Shown: positions 46,722 through 56,091 of the stretch, piece after piece
Layout of the letters: the number at the start of each line of letters is the position of its first letter
Numbering within the stretch: the first letter of the stretch is position 1
From: a bacterium Scap17
GTDB taxonomy: Bacteria; Pseudomonadota; Gammaproteobacteria; Pseudomonadales; Halomonadaceae
DNA: 64,000 nucleotides
Assembly (NCBI GenBank): GCA_013376735.1
Contig: VINJ01000001.1
Location: 1,178,001 to 1,242,000 of the forward strand
Direction of reading: 5' to 3'
Notes under the pieces: model-generated
Told to the model about the DNA's origin: nothing
The model's input: only the letters and a program-made list of their open reading frames with translations
The model's database searches: none
Made by a program: the position numbers and the translations under genes

Positions 46722-47134
46722 TCACGACCGCGTGGGCATGGGGCCGCAAGCTGATATCAGGCGTGAAGATCGAGGTCGTCCTGATGGCAGTGGTGCTGGG
46801 CTGGGGTGCGATGAAGACCTATGAGGCGACCAAGGCCGAGCAGCATGCCAATGATCTCAAGGCTGAGCTATCCACCGAGAAGGCAGTCAACCGCGGGCTC
46901 GAGATGATGGCGCTGCATTACGGCAATCAGATGAAGCGATTGTCCGTCGCATTGGAGGCACGCGAGGCCAGTCGCGCTCTGGATTACCGTTCAATCATGG
47001 CTGCCCGGGCAGCTGCACGCCGGATGGAGAGAGACGATGCGCCGACTGGGGATTGGGCTGACCGGCCTGTGCCTGACGCTGCTGCTGAGTGGCTGCAGCG
47101 CCTTCGAGAGCAAGCCAGTGGTGATGCCCACTGA
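46709..47134 (+). CDS. i-spanin, Rz-like
   Basis: 141 residues: one N-terminal membrane helix (IEVVLMAVVLGWGAMKTYEA region) and a long periplasmic coiled coil (TKAEQHANDLKAELSTEKAV). This is the layout of inner-membrane spanins. A lipoprotein gene overlaps its 3' part in another frame, the Rz/Rz1 arrangement. Together they fuse inner and outer membranes at the last lysis step. Confidence 0.85.
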   Translation: MAALITTAWAWGRKLISGVKIEVVLMAVVLGWGAMKTYEATKAEQHANDLKAELSTEKAVNRGLEMMALHYGNQMKRLSVALEAREASRALDYRSIMAARAAARRMERDDAPTGDWADRPVPDAAAEWLQRLREQASGDAH

Positions 47135-47306
47135 GTGGCAGTGCACGCCTGATGTGCCGAGCTACCTGCTCAATCCACTGCCCGCTCCTGATCGGCCAGT
47201 GACATCCAACCGCGATCTGCTCAGCCTGCTGGCCGATTATGAAGAGGTTAGAAGGCAGGCCAACTTGGATCGTTTAGCTCTACGAGAGATCTATCGAAGA
47301 TTTTAG
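47037..47306 (+). CDS. o-spanin, Rz1-like lipoprotein
   Basis: 89 residues with a lipoprotein signal ending LLLSGC|SAF and Pro-containing periplasmic sequence (LLNPLPAPDRPVTS). It begins inside the Rz-like gene, overlapping it by 98 bases in a different frame, and ends just before an AT-rich insert. Confidence 0.87.
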   Translation: MRRLGIGLTGLCLTLLLSGCSAFESKPVVMPTEWQCTPDVPSYLLNPLPAPDRPVTSNRDLLSLLADYEEVRRQANLDRLALREIYRRF

Positions 47307-47653
47307 GTGCTAAGTCGCGCTTCTTTCGTGAAGATCCTATAGAAGGTCATCGAATTCATTTACGAATGGTTTCAGGGCACGTACGAAAATTTTTGAAAAA
47401 AATTTTACGCATCCCGATATCGCACTATAACGATGAGTACACAAGGAAGAGGATTGCTATATAAACGAGTGTTAATTTACGTAATATAGGGCCTCAGAAG
47501 ATTATGGTTTGTGTGATGTAAGTGTGAGAATCGAGTATTTTCTCCAGTGTAGATTGTTATAAGTTCAGATTACATTAGCTGTATATGTAGTATCTATTGC
47601 TCACAGCACTAGGAATACCAGTTTTGTCAAATATGAATGAAGGGGATGAAGTG
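47307..47653. other. AT-rich region after the lysis genes, no gene supported
   Basis: This 347-base stretch is much more AT-rich than flanking phage DNA. It contains a palindromic A/T segment around 47385-47412 (AAAATTTTT then AAAAAATTTT). No frame is credible. It probably holds the promoter of the following small gene. Confidence 0.45.
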
Positions 47654-47917
47654 ATGAAAAAAACAAACAATGTAGTCGGCGACTCACGTTTCTATAGTGA
47701 AATAAGGAAGTTGCATGTTATCAGTAACCACCTAAGTTCATTTATGTCTCTGATTGAGGAAGATCTTACGCGTAAAGCTTGTGAGAAGGATACGTCTTTT
47801 ATGAACGATGAGATTATGGGTGATGTGATTGGTGGCCTAAGAATGCAAGCCGATTATATTTCAGCAATAGCTGTAGTTTTAGATGATCTCGTGTCTAATA
47901 GAATGGCACAAATATAG
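47654..47917 (+). CDS. Small AT-rich moron gene between lysis genes and cos
   Basis: 87 residues from the ATG at 47654, with GAAGGGG about 10 bases upstream; the frame also has ATGs at 47597 and 47633. Mostly helical (FYSEIRKLHVISNHLSSFMS, GGLRMQADYISAIAVVLDDL), with no known motif. Low GC, its own terminator and its site just before cos mark it as cargo expressed from the prophage. Function unknown. Confidence 0.6.
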   Translation: MKKTNNVVGDSRFYSEIRKLHVISNHLSSFMSLIEEDLTRKACEKDTSFMNDEIMGDVIGGLRMQADYISAIAVVLDDLVSNRMAQI

Positions 47918-47931
47918 AACTTTCTTAACAG

Positions 47932-47962
47932 AAACAATGGGAGGTGATCTCCCATTGTTTTG
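47932..47962 (+). terminator. Strong terminator after the AT-rich moron
   Basis: AAACAATGGGAG (47932-47943) pairs perfectly with 47949-47960 over GTGAT and ends in TTTT. Confidence 0.85.
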
Positions 47963-48052
47963 TGCTCTCTATATAGTTTTTTTAGCTACTTTTGAATAAA
48001 AGTTCAATGGCTGAAAGTTTAGGTTCTTTCTATTGCTAGATAAGTTACCACG

Positions 48053-48074
48053 GGGGCGCAGACTCGCGGATCTC
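48053..48074 (+). other. Candidate cos (cosN) site
   Basis: GGGGCGCAGACT followed by CGCGG resembles the lambda cohesive end GGGCGGCGACCT-CGCGG (7 of 12, then 5 of 5). It lies 147 bases before the small terminase start, as lambda cos lies about 190 bases before nu1. An AT-rich TTTTTT segment follows. The exact nicks are inferred by alignment only. Confidence 0.55.
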
Positions 48075-48199
48075 GGCATTTTTTCGGGTTTCTAGCGTCG
48101 GCAGCGGCACCGCGTGCAATCCCGCATAGCTATTGACTTTCGAGGTGCCGATGGTGCCGATGCTTCGGCAGTGACGTGATCAGCAGAGGTGGCCAGAGC

Positions 48200-48700
48200 A
48201 TGGCAGACATCAGCGCGTTAAAAGAGGCGTACCACTGGAATATCACGCGCATTGCTGACGCCTTCGGATTACACCGCGACACCGTGCGCAAGCGGCTGCG
48301 CGCCGCCGGCGTAGTGCCGGCCGGCCAGCGTGGCAGTACCAGCGTTTATGCCCTGGCGGATGTCGGCCCCGCGCTCTACTCCGACATGATCGGGGCCACC
48401 GGCGGTGATCCCGATGATCTGCCGCCCCAGGATCGCAAGGCGTGGTATCAGTCCGAAACCGAGCGCGTGAAGCTCGAGCAGCAGCTGCGCCTGCTGGTGC
48501 CGGTTGAGGATGCGCACCGCGAGATGAGCCGGCTGGCCAAGGCGGTGGCCAGTGGTCTGGATTCGCTGGCCGACATGCTGGAGCGCGACGCCGGCCTGGC
48601 TCCCGAGAGCATCCAACTAGTGGAGCAGGTGACCGACGCGCTGCGCGAGCAGATGTACCAGGCAATAATCGCGGATGATGGAGAGAGCACCGATGACTAG
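48200..48700 (+). CDS. Terminase small subunit (Nu1-like)
   Basis: 166 residues. An N-terminal winged HTH (NITRIADAFGLHRDTVRKRL) is followed by a helical oligomerisation region (QSETERVKLEQQLRLLVPVE), like Nu1/DUF1441 proteins. It would bind cos DNA and load the large subunit. The ATG at 48200 follows GAGGTGG. It overlaps the large-subunit gene by 8 bases. Confidence 0.82.
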   Translation: MADISALKEAYHWNITRIADAFGLHRDTVRKRLRAAGVVPAGQRGSTSVYALADVGPALYSDMIGATGGDPDDLPPQDRKAWYQSETERVKLEQQLRLLVPVEDAHREMSRLAKAVASGLDSLADMLERDAGLAPESIQLVEQVTDALREQMYQAIIADDGESTDD

Positions 48701-50756
48701 CACCGCCAGTGCCGCCTCTATCCGGCGCGACGTGGCCGAGCTGATCCGGCCGCCTCGCCGCATCCAGCCCAGCGAGTCAGCGGCCGAGGTCATGAAGGTG
48801 GTCAGCGGTGACGGCACCGTGCGCGACTGGAGCGCAGACACCACCCCTTACATGCGCGAGCCGCTGGATTGCATGGGATCGCGGCTATATGACGCCGTGA
48901 TCTTTGTCGGCCCCGCACGTACCGGCAAGACTAACGCGCTGGTGGATGGCTATGTCGCGTACAAGATCGAGTGTGATCCAGGCGATGGCCTGATCGTGCA
49001 GATCAGTGAGGAGAAGGCCCGCGAGTTCAGTAAGAAACGCATTGACCGCATGCTGGTCAACTCGCCTCGCCTGGTCGGCCGCATGAGTCCGCGCGGCCAC
49101 GACAACAACGTGCATGACAAGACATTCCGCGCCGGCAACTACCTGGGCATCAAATGGCCGTCTAAGAACGTCCTTGCCTCGAGCGATTATCAGTTCGTGC
49201 TGATCACCGACTTCGACCGCCTGCCCGATGACGTGGATGGCGAGGGTAGCGCCTTCCTGCTCGCCAGCAAACGAACCCAGACCTTTGGCTCAACCGGCAT
49301 GACGCTGGCCGAGTCCTCGCCAGGGCGCGAGATCACCGACCCCGACTGGCGGCGACCCGACGATGCCCCGCATATGGCACCGCCCACCACCGGCATTCTG
49401 GATCTGTTCAACGCCGGCGACCGGCGGCTCTGGTACTGGCAGTGCCCCGAGGCGCACTGCCGGCAGTGGTTCCCGCCGGTGATGGACAATTTCTCGCGGC
49501 AGGCGGGGTGCGTGTTCTGCCCGCATTGCGGCACCGAGATCGACCCCGCTGCTAAGCGTCAGCTCAACCTGGCCGGCTGCTGGGTGCCCGAGGGTGCCCA
49601 GCTCAATGAGGCCGGCGAGATGATCGGCACCCCGCGCAGATCGCGGATCGCCTCATTCTGGATGGAGGGGCCGGCCGCGGCCTTCCAGTCCTGGGCGTCG
49701 CTGAATGAAAAGCTCCGGCGTGCCGAGGAGACGTACCAGCAGACTGACAGCCAGGAAACGCTCAAGGCGGTGATCAACACCGATTGGGGCCGGCCATATC
49801 TTCGCCGGCGCGCAGCCACGCAACGCTCGAGCGAGCGGCTGGCTGATCGCTCCGAGGATTACCAGCGCCGCACCGTGCCCAAGGGCGTGCGCTTCCTGAC
49901 CGCCGCCGTGGATGTACAGGGCGGCAAGGATCGCCGCTTTGTCGTGCAGATTCAGGGCTGGGGCGCGCACCGCGAGTGCTGGGTGATCGACCGTTTCAAT
50001 CTCAAGGAGGACCGCGGGCCCGACAATGACCAGGAGCCGCGCCCCATCTCTCCGGCCACCCAGCCAGAGGATTGGGATCTACTGACCCGTGATGTGCTGT
50101 TGCGCAGCTACAAGCTCGAGGACGGAAGCGGCCGCCGCATGCCGGTGGCATCCATCGCGGTGGATACCGGCGGCGAGGGCGAGGGCGAGGAGAGCGTGAC
50201 CAGCCAGGCGTATGACTGGCACCGCCGGCTGCGCCGCGATGGCCTGCAGTCGCGCGCCTTCCTGGTCAAAGGCTCGAGCACGCGCGGCAGCTCGCGGGTG
50301 CGCAAGACATGGCCGGACAACACCGGCCGCAAGTCGCGCCAATCCACTGCGCGCGGTGACGTGCCGCTCTACCTGCTGGGCACCGATCTGCTGAAAGACG
50401 CCGTTGCCGCGATGATGGACCGCGACAACGCCGGCGCGGGCTACCTGCACACACCCAGCTGGCTGGGGCGCTGGTGGTATGACGAATTGACGTATGAGAT
50501 CCGCGACCCCGCGAGCGGCAAATGGCGCAAGCCAGGCAAGCGCCCCAATGAGGCGTTTGATCTGTGCGTGTACAACCTGGCGCTGTTCATCCTGATGAAA
50601 GGCGAGCGCATCGACTGGAACGCGCCGCCGCCCTGGGCAGCCGCCTGGGATGACAACGCACTGATCTCGCAGTCGCCAGACGCCACCCCTGCCGTCACTC
50701 AACCCAAGCCACCGGCCGCGCGCAAGCGCCGGCGGGTGGTCAAGTCGCGCCTATAG
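48693..50756 (+). CDS. Terminase large subunit, GpA type
   Basis: 687 residues from the ATG at 48693, overlapping the small subunit by 8 bases; an ATG at 48675 is possible. The packaging ATPase near the N-terminus shows VGPARTGKTNALVDGYVAYK (Walker A) and FVLITDFDRLP (Walker B-like). A zinc-like pair (CPEAHC, CPHC) and a C-terminal nuclease region with AVDVQGGKDRRF and SIAVDTGGEGEGEE follow. This is the lambda A architecture used by cos phages. Confidence 0.95.
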   Translation: MTSTASAASIRRDVAELIRPPRRIQPSESAAEVMKVVSGDGTVRDWSADTTPYMREPLDCMGSRLYDAVIFVGPARTGKTNALVDGYVAYKIECDPGDGLIVQISEEKAREFSKKRIDRMLVNSPRLVGRMSPRGHDNNVHDKTFRAGNYLGIKWPSKNVLASSDYQFVLITDFDRLPDDVDGEGSAFLLASKRTQTFGSTGMTLAESSPGREITDPDWRRPDDAPHMAPPTTGILDLFNAGDRRLWYWQCPEAHCRQWFPPVMDNFSRQAGCVFCPHCGTEIDPAAKRQLNLAGCWVPEGAQLNEAGEMIGTPRRSRIASFWMEGPAAAFQSWASLNEKLRRAEETYQQTDSQETLKAVINTDWGRPYLRRRAATQRSSERLADRSEDYQRRTVPKGVRFLTAAVDVQGGKDRRFVVQIQGWGAHRECWVIDRFNLKEDRGPDNDQEPRPISPATQPEDWDLLTRDVLLRSYKLEDGSGRRMPVASIAVDTGGEGEGEESVTSQAYDWHRRLRRDGLQSRAFLVKGSSTRGSSRVRKTWPDNTGRKSRQSTARGDVPLYLLGTDLLKDAVAAMMDRDNAGAGYLHTPSWLGRWWYDELTYEIRDPASGKWRKPGKRPNEAFDLCVYNLALFILMKGERIDWNAPPPWAAAWDDNALISQSPDATPAVTQPKPPAARKRRRVVKSRL

Positions 50757-50788
50757 GGCGTGGCCGGCCAACCTTTGGAGCCTACCCC

Positions 50789-51028
50789 ATGGCATATACC
50801 GCTGATGATCTCGCCCGCGTTCGCCAGGCGGTGCTCGATCTGGCCACCGGCCAGCGGGTGACATCGTTTCGCACGGCCAACGGCAAAACGCTGAGCTATG
50901 CAGATGCCGACATCGACAAGCTGCGCGAGCTGGAGCGCACCATCGCGGCACAAGTGGCCAGCGCCTCGCATATCGGCCGCCGGCAGAGATCCCGCACCCG
51001 CTACACCACGACATCTAAGGGGCTGTGA
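50789..51028 (+). CDS. Head-tail joining protein gpW-like
   Basis: 79 residues, matching lambda W in size and position. It shows two helices (TADDLARVRQAVLDLATGQR, DIDKLRELERTIAAQ) around a beta hairpin (VTSFRTANGKTLSYADA). It completes DNA-filled heads before tail attachment. It lies 32 bases after the terminase stop; the portal starts next to its stop. Confidence 0.85.
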   Translation: MAYTADDLARVRQAVLDLATGQRVTSFRTANGKTLSYADADIDKLRELERTIAAQVASASHIGRRQRSRTRYTTTSKGL

Positions 51029-51029
51029 T

Positions 51030-52526
51030 ATGGGCGTGATCAGCACCCTCTCGCGGGGCATGCGCCGCCTCTCCTCGCGGCTGGGGATCAAGGCGAGCGC
51101 CTATGAAGGGGCCAGCCAGGGCCGACGCATGGCGGGGCGGGGCGTGACCACCACCGGCCCCAATGCCGCCATTGCTCACTCGCTGCCGCTGCTCAAGTCG
51201 CGCTCGCGCCATGCGGTGCGCAATAACGCCTACGCCAGCGGCGCGCGCGAGAGCTACGTGGCCAACCTGGTGGGCACCGGCATCAGACCCCAGTGGTCAG
51301 ATCCTGAGATCCAGGCGTTATGGGATCGCTGGGCCGGCGAGGCTGACGCCGATGGCCTGGACAGCTTCTATGGCCTGCAGGCGCTGGCGATTGGCAGCCA
51401 ATTCGAGGCCGGCGAGGTGCTGGGGCGTTTCCGCTATCGACGCCTCAGCGATGGTCTGAGCGTGCCGCTGCAGATCCAGGTGATCGAGGCCGACCACCTG
51501 GACGCCAGCCACTCCACCACCCTCAGCGGCCGCGTGATCAAAATGGGCATCGAGATGGACGGCATCGGCCAGCGCCGCGCCTACCATCTCTGGCGCTACC
51601 ACCCTGCCGAGAAGCTGACCGCGCAGATCAATGCTCGCGTGCCGGTGCCGGCCGATCAGGTGCTGCACCTGTTCCGGCGCACCCGCCCTGGCCAGCTGCG
51701 CGGCGTGCCTGAGCTGACCAGCGTGATCGTCAGGCTCTATGAGATCGACGCCATGCAGGATGCCACCCTCGCGCGCCAGAAACTGGCGCAGCTGTTCGGG
51801 GCATTCGTCAAGCGCAAGGCCGATGCCGACCCCGAGGATGAAGGGCCATTCTTTGGCACCCACGGCACCCATGTCGAGGATGGCGAGGGCGGCGAGGGCA
51901 TCGACGCATTCGAGCCTGGCGGCATCCACTACCTCGAGGATGGCGAGGAGGTGACATTCTCCGACCCGCCCGACATTGGCAGCAGCTACACCAACTGGCT
52001 GCGCACCGAGATGCATGCGGTGGCGCGCGGTGCCGGCCTGACGCATGAGCAGCTGACTGGCGATCTGCAGGGCGTCAATTATTCCTCGATCCGCGCGGGG
52101 CTGCTGGAGTTCCGCCGGCGGGCTGAGATGCTGCAGGCCGATCTGGTGATCCACAAGTGGTGCCGGCCCATCGCGGCCAAGTGGCTCGATACCGCCGTCA
52201 GCAGCGGGGCGCTGGTCATTCCCGACTACGCACGCCGCCGCGCGGATCTGCTGGCCATCGACTGGATCGCGCCAAAATGGCAGTGGGTGGACCCCGTGAA
52301 GGAGGTCACCGCCGATCTGATGGAAGTGCGCGCCGGCTTCAAGCCTCGCGGCGAGGCGGCAGCAGAGCGCGGCTGGTCGCTCGATCAGCTCGACAAGGAG
52401 ATCGCGCGCGGCAACGTGAGCGCAGATGACCAGGGGCTGGTGCTCGATTCCGACCCGCGCCGCGTGGCCAAGAACGGCACCGCGCAGGCGAACGACCCAG
52501 ACCCTGACGCCGACCCCGACCAATGA
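51030..52526 (+). CDS. Portal protein, lambda B-like
   Basis: 498 residues. The N-terminus has the lambda-family portal pattern (RHAVRNNAYASGARESYVAN, LVGTGIRP). The centre carries IEADHLDASH and VLHLFRRTRPGQLRGVPELT, and the C-terminal part has YSSIRAGLLEFRRRAEM. The start at 51030 gives normal length, and upstream codons overlap the gpW gene in another frame. It forms the dodecameric DNA gate. The C-terminus is an Asp/Pro-rich tail. Confidence 0.93.
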   Translation: MGVISTLSRGMRRLSSRLGIKASAYEGASQGRRMAGRGVTTTGPNAAIAHSLPLLKSRSRHAVRNNAYASGARESYVANLVGTGIRPQWSDPEIQALWDRWAGEADADGLDSFYGLQALAIGSQFEAGEVLGRFRYRRLSDGLSVPLQIQVIEADHLDASHSTTLSGRVIKMGIEMDGIGQRRAYHLWRYHPAEKLTAQINARVPVPADQVLHLFRRTRPGQLRGVPELTSVIVRLYEIDAMQDATLARQKLAQLFGAFVKRKADADPEDEGPFFGTHGTHVEDGEGGEGIDAFEPGGIHYLEDGEEVTFSDPPDIGSSYTNWLRTEMHAVARGAGLTHEQLTGDLQGVNYSSIRAGLLEFRRRAEMLQADLVIHKWCRPIAAKWLDTAVSSGALVIPDYARRRADLLAIDWIAPKWQWVDPVKEVTADLMEVRAGFKPRGEAAAERGWSLDQLDKEIARGNVSADDQGLVLDSDPRRVAKNGTAQANDPDPDADPDQ

Positions 52527-52535
52527 GGAATCATC

Positions 52536-53594
52536 ATGAAATGGTTTGAAGTACAGGCGGCCGCCGATGGCCGTCACGCTGACGTGTGGATCAATGACCA
52601 GATCGGCATCGACTGGTGGAGCGGTGACGGCACCACGGCCAGCGCGTTCATCAACGCCATCGCGTCGCTGGGCGAGGTCGAGACACTGACCGTGCATATC
52701 AACTCGCCTGGCGGCGACGTGGCCGATGGCATCGCCATCGCCAACTATCTGCGCGGCCATAAGGCCCAGGTAACCACCCGTGTGGAGGGCATCGCCGCCT
52801 CTATCGCCGCGACCATCGCCATGGGCGGGGATCGCCGCGAGATGGCCACCGGCTCGCTGCTGATGATCCACGACCCGTGGACCGTCGCCATGGGCAACGC
52901 CACCGAGATGCGCAAGCTCGCGGATGATCTCGACACTATCCGCAATGGCATCCTCGAGCTATTCGTCGCGCGTGCCGGCGAGCCGCGCCGCGTCGAGATC
53001 CAGGGGGCGATGCGCGCAGAAACCTGGATGACCGGCGAGGACGCCATGGCACTGGGGCTGATCGACGCCGTGGACACTGACCTCAAGGCGGCCGCCTCGA
53101 TTGGCGATTATTCCCGCGCCCTGGCCGCTGCCGGCCGCTCTGCCCAGCATCACCTCGAGCAGCAGCGCGCACCGGCGCAGCCGGCACCCAGCGCCATGAG
53201 CGCCGCCGATGCCCTGGCGCTGGCCTTCGACATCGAGCCGGCCCAGGCCGAGGCCCGCGCCGCTGAGCTGGGCGATCAGATCCTCGCCTGGCGTGACAAG
53301 CCGGTAACCGCGCCGGCGGCTGATACCGCTGCCCTGCAGCGCGAGGCTGTCGCGGCTGAGCGCGAGCGCGTGGTCGCCATCATCGACACCTGCACCACCA
53401 CCGGCCAGCACCAGCTGATGGCCAAGCTGGTCAGCAGCGACATGCAGACCGACACCGCCCGCGAATACGTATTCGACGTGGCCGCTGCCTCGAGCGCCGG
53501 CGTGCATTCCAGCCACTCGCCCGAGGGTGGCCAGCGTGCCGGCATCGACACCCAGGGCATCTATGCCCGCCGCCGCGCGCGCAGCGCATCCTAA
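52536..53594 (+). CDS. ClpP-like prohead protease/scaffold
   Basis: 352 residues. A ClpP/crotonase-fold protease occupies about 1-190, with INSPGGDVADGIAIANYL, the nucleophile in VEGIAASIAATIAMGG and the His in LLMIHDPW. An Ala/Glu-rich C-terminal region (about 215-330) probably serves as internal scaffold, like lambda C with its embedded Nu3. It matures the capsid. Nine bases separate it from the portal gene. Confidence 0.9.
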   Translation: MKWFEVQAAADGRHADVWINDQIGIDWWSGDGTTASAFINAIASLGEVETLTVHINSPGGDVADGIAIANYLRGHKAQVTTRVEGIAASIAATIAMGGDRREMATGSLLMIHDPWTVAMGNATEMRKLADDLDTIRNGILELFVARAGEPRRVEIQGAMRAETWMTGEDAMALGLIDAVDTDLKAAASIGDYSRALAAAGRSAQHHLEQQRAPAQPAPSAMSAADALALAFDIEPAQAEARAAELGDQILAWRDKPVTAPAADTAALQREAVAAERERVVAIIDTCTTTGQHQLMAKLVSSDMQTDTAREYVFDVAAASSAGVHSSHSPEGGQRAGIDTQGIYARRRARSAS

Positions 53595-53615
53595 CCGCAC
53601 CACCTGGAGAGCATC

Positions 53616-54041
53616 ATGACCCCGATTCAACACACCGAGCCGGCCCGTACCGGCGAGCACGTACTCTCAGAGGCTGCCGGCTATCGCTCGCGCGAGTCGA
53701 TTGTGGTCGCATCTGGCGTACTGGCGGCCGGCACCGTGCTGGCCATGACCGCTGACGGCACCTATGTGGCGCATGACCCGACTGCCAGCGACGGCGCCGA
53801 GATCGCTGCTGGCATCCTCTATGGACCGGCAGACGCCACTGATGGGCCGGTGCAGGCTGTCGCGCATGTGCGCGATTGCGAGGTGAATGGCACCGCGATC
53901 ACCTGGGCGGCCGACATGACCGATGACCAGCTGGGCGCGATGAATGCCACGCTCATGCAAGCTGGCATCATCCTGCGCGGTGTCGAGCTGCCGGCGGGAC
54001 TGGTGCTCTCCGGCGGTGAAACCGTGCAGGAGACGCCATAA
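53616..54041 (+). CDS. Head decoration protein, lambda D-like
   Basis: 141 residues. The N-terminal tail (EHVLSEAAGYRSRESIVVAS) and core with PADATDGPVQAVAHVRDCEV match the D/HDPD family, whose trimers stabilise expanded capsids. It lies between the protease and major capsid genes, exactly as in lambda. Confidence 0.9.
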   Translation: MTPIQHTEPARTGEHVLSEAAGYRSRESIVVASGVLAAGTVLAMTADGTYVAHDPTASDGAEIAAGILYGPADATDGPVQAVAHVRDCEVNGTAITWAADMTDDQLGAMNATLMQAGIILRGVELPAGLVLSGGETVQETP

Positions 54042-54141
54042 GCCTCGCCAGATCACCGCCATCTGATGCGCCGCCCACTGGGCGGCGTAGTCGTTTCTAG
54101 CGCACGACCCCGACCGTACCCGACATCTCAAGGAGGGCGAC

Positions 54142-55137
54142 ATGCCCGCTGATATTTTCTCCTCTGACATCTTCTCTATCGGCAGCCTGACGGCCTCGAT
54201 CAACGAAGCCGACTATGTGCCGTCCCGCCTGGGCCAGCTGGGCATCTTTGAAGAAACCGGCATTGCCACTACCACCGCCACCGTCGAGAAGGATGGCGAC
54301 ACCCTGGCGCTGGTGCCGGCTGGCGAGCGTGGTGCTCCGGCTGACCCGCTCAAGCGCAACAAGCGCGGCGGCGTCACCTTCAATGCCGTACACCTGCCGG
54401 TGACTGACACCATCCTCGCGGATGAAGTACAGAACGTGCGCGCCTTCGGCAGCGAGGACCAGCTCGAGGGCGTGCAGCAGGTGGTTGATACGAAGCTGGG
54501 CCGGATGGCTCGCCGTATCGACGCGACCCTCGAGTGGCAGCGCATGGGCGCGCTGAAAGGCAAGATTTTGGACGCTGACGGCAGCACCGTGCTGACGGAT
54601 CTCTATAGCGCCTTCGGCATCCAGCAAACCACCGTAAAGATGGCGCTCAACACTGACAGCACTAACGTGCAGTCCAAGGCGCTGGACGTGCTCGAGGGCA
54701 TCGAGGATGCGCTCAAGATGCTGCCGTTTACCGGCGCGCATGCGTTCTGTGGGCGCAGCTACTGGCGCAAGCTGATCAGCCATCCGAGCGTGCGCGAGGC
54801 GTATCTCAATCAGCAGAGCGAGAAGCTGCGCGGCGATGGCCGCGATGCCTTCGAGTTCGGTGGCATCACCTGGGAGCGCGCCGTGGGCAATGTCGCCGGC
54901 CAGCCCTTTATCGCTACTGGCGAGGCTGTCGTGATCCCGATGGACGTGCCGGACATGTTCATCGCGCACTATGCGCCGGCCGATTACGTCGAGGCTGTCA
55001 ACACGATTGGCCTGCCGTTCTACTCCAGCACCGATCGCCTCAAGCATGGAAAGGGCGTGGAGCTGGAGGCCCAGTCCAACCCGATCATTCTCAACACTCG
55101 CCCAGGCGCGTGCATCCGTTTGGTTGAGACGGCCTGA
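54142..55137 (+). CDS. Major capsid protein, lambda E-like
   Basis: 331 residues with an HK97-type fold of the lambda E family (LTASINEADYVPSRLGQLGI, PVTDTILADEVQNVRAFGSE, GGITWERAVGNVAGQPFI). AAGGAGG lies upstream. Expected to be the most abundant virion protein. No anomalies. Confidence 0.93.
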   Translation: MPADIFSSDIFSIGSLTASINEADYVPSRLGQLGIFEETGIATTTATVEKDGDTLALVPAGERGAPADPLKRNKRGGVTFNAVHLPVTDTILADEVQNVRAFGSEDQLEGVQQVVDTKLGRMARRIDATLEWQRMGALKGKILDADGSTVLTDLYSAFGIQQTTVKMALNTDSTNVQSKALDVLEGIEDALKMLPFTGAHAFCGRSYWRKLISHPSVREAYLNQQSEKLRGDGRDAFEFGGITWERAVGNVAGQPFIATGEAVVIPMDVPDMFIAHYAPADYVEAVNTIGLPFYSSTDRLKHGKGVELEAQSNPIILNTRPGACIRLVETA

Positions 55138-55141
55138 GCCA

Positions 55142-55459
55142 ATGAGTATCGACGAGATCGAGGCAGCCGCTAACCGGCGGCTGTTTGGTGTCGGCGGCCT
55201 CAGCGTACCCGCCACCGTTACTCCGCGTGGCGGCGCGCCCATTCCCACACGCATCATCATCGACCGTGACGCCACCATCACAGACGATTACGGCATCGTG
55301 CTGGAATCGCGCTGCGAGATCGGGGTGCTCACTGAAGAGGTGGGGCGGGTGGATCGGGGCACGCTGATCGACACCGGCAAACCCGATGACCGCTGGACGC
55401 TGCTCGAGCCAATTGGCGATGACGGATTCGAGCAGCGCTGGACAGCCTCGAGGTACTGA
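55142..55459 (+). CDS. Head-tail joining protein, FII-like
   Basis: 105 residues of mixed beta character (ATVTPRGGAPIPTRIIIDRD, GRVDRGTLIDTG, RWTLLEPIGDDGFEQRW). Size and position after the capsid gene match lambda FII/Gifsy-2-type connectors. The ATG lies 5 bases after the capsid stop. Confidence 0.7.
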   Translation: MSIDEIEAAANRRLFGVGGLSVPATVTPRGGAPIPTRIIIDRDATITDDYGIVLESRCEIGVLTEEVGRVDRGTLIDTGKPDDRWTLLEPIGDDGFEQRWTASRY

Positions 55460-55461
55460 CA

Positions 55462-56070
55462 ATGGCAGCGACAAGCCTGGATCTGCGCGACCTCGAGGGC
55501 GTCGCTGACGCCTACCGCCTGGCACCCAAGGCGGCGGCCAAGGCGGCGCAGCTTGCGCTAAATTCTGCCGCGCGGCGTGCCCGTACTCTGGGCAGCGCCG
55601 CGATACGCCAGCAGGTGGCACTGTCTGCCGGCTACGTGAATGACAATCTCAAGGTGCGCACCTTCGCCACCTCGACGGATCTCTCGACGCGGATTGCGGC
55701 CAATCCTCGCGCGGTCCTGCTGACGCGCTACGGGGCCAAGATGCGCACCGTGAAGGCCAGCAGCCGGCGCGGCCTCAAGGGTGACCCAGCGCGGGGCATT
55801 GCGGCAGGTCGCAAGGCGGCAGGCGTGAAGGGCGTCAGGGTGAAGACTGGCAGCGGCACCAAGCGGATCGAGGGCGCGTTCTGGGTGCGTCTGGCGGGGA
55901 GTGGCCAGTGGGCACCGGCAGAACGCACCGGCGATGGGCGCAGCGATTACCGTGTGATGCACGGCCCCAGCGTGTACCAGGTGTGGTCTGACGTGCGCGG
56001 CACTGTCGCGCCCCAGGCCATGCAGCATGCCGCTGATGAGTTCATCAGGCAGTTTGATCGCCTGAGCTGA
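55462..56070 (+). CDS. Minor tail protein Z-like
   Basis: 202 residues, basic. AAQLALNSAARRARTLGSAA, VRTFATSTDLSTRIAANPRA and HGPSVYQVWSDVRG resemble the prophage minor tail protein Z family, needed for tail completion and DNA positioning. It is 2 bases after the FII-like gene, the lambda order. Confidence 0.78.
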   Translation: MAATSLDLRDLEGVADAYRLAPKAAAKAAQLALNSAARRARTLGSAAIRQQVALSAGYVNDNLKVRTFATSTDLSTRIAANPRAVLLTRYGAKMRTVKASSRRGLKGDPARGIAAGRKAAGVKGVRVKTGSGTKRIEGAFWVRLAGSGQWAPAERTGDGRSDYRVMHGPSVYQVWSDVRGTVAPQAMQHAADEFIRQFDRLS

Positions 56071-56091
56071 CCCATTCTCTGAGAGGTAACC

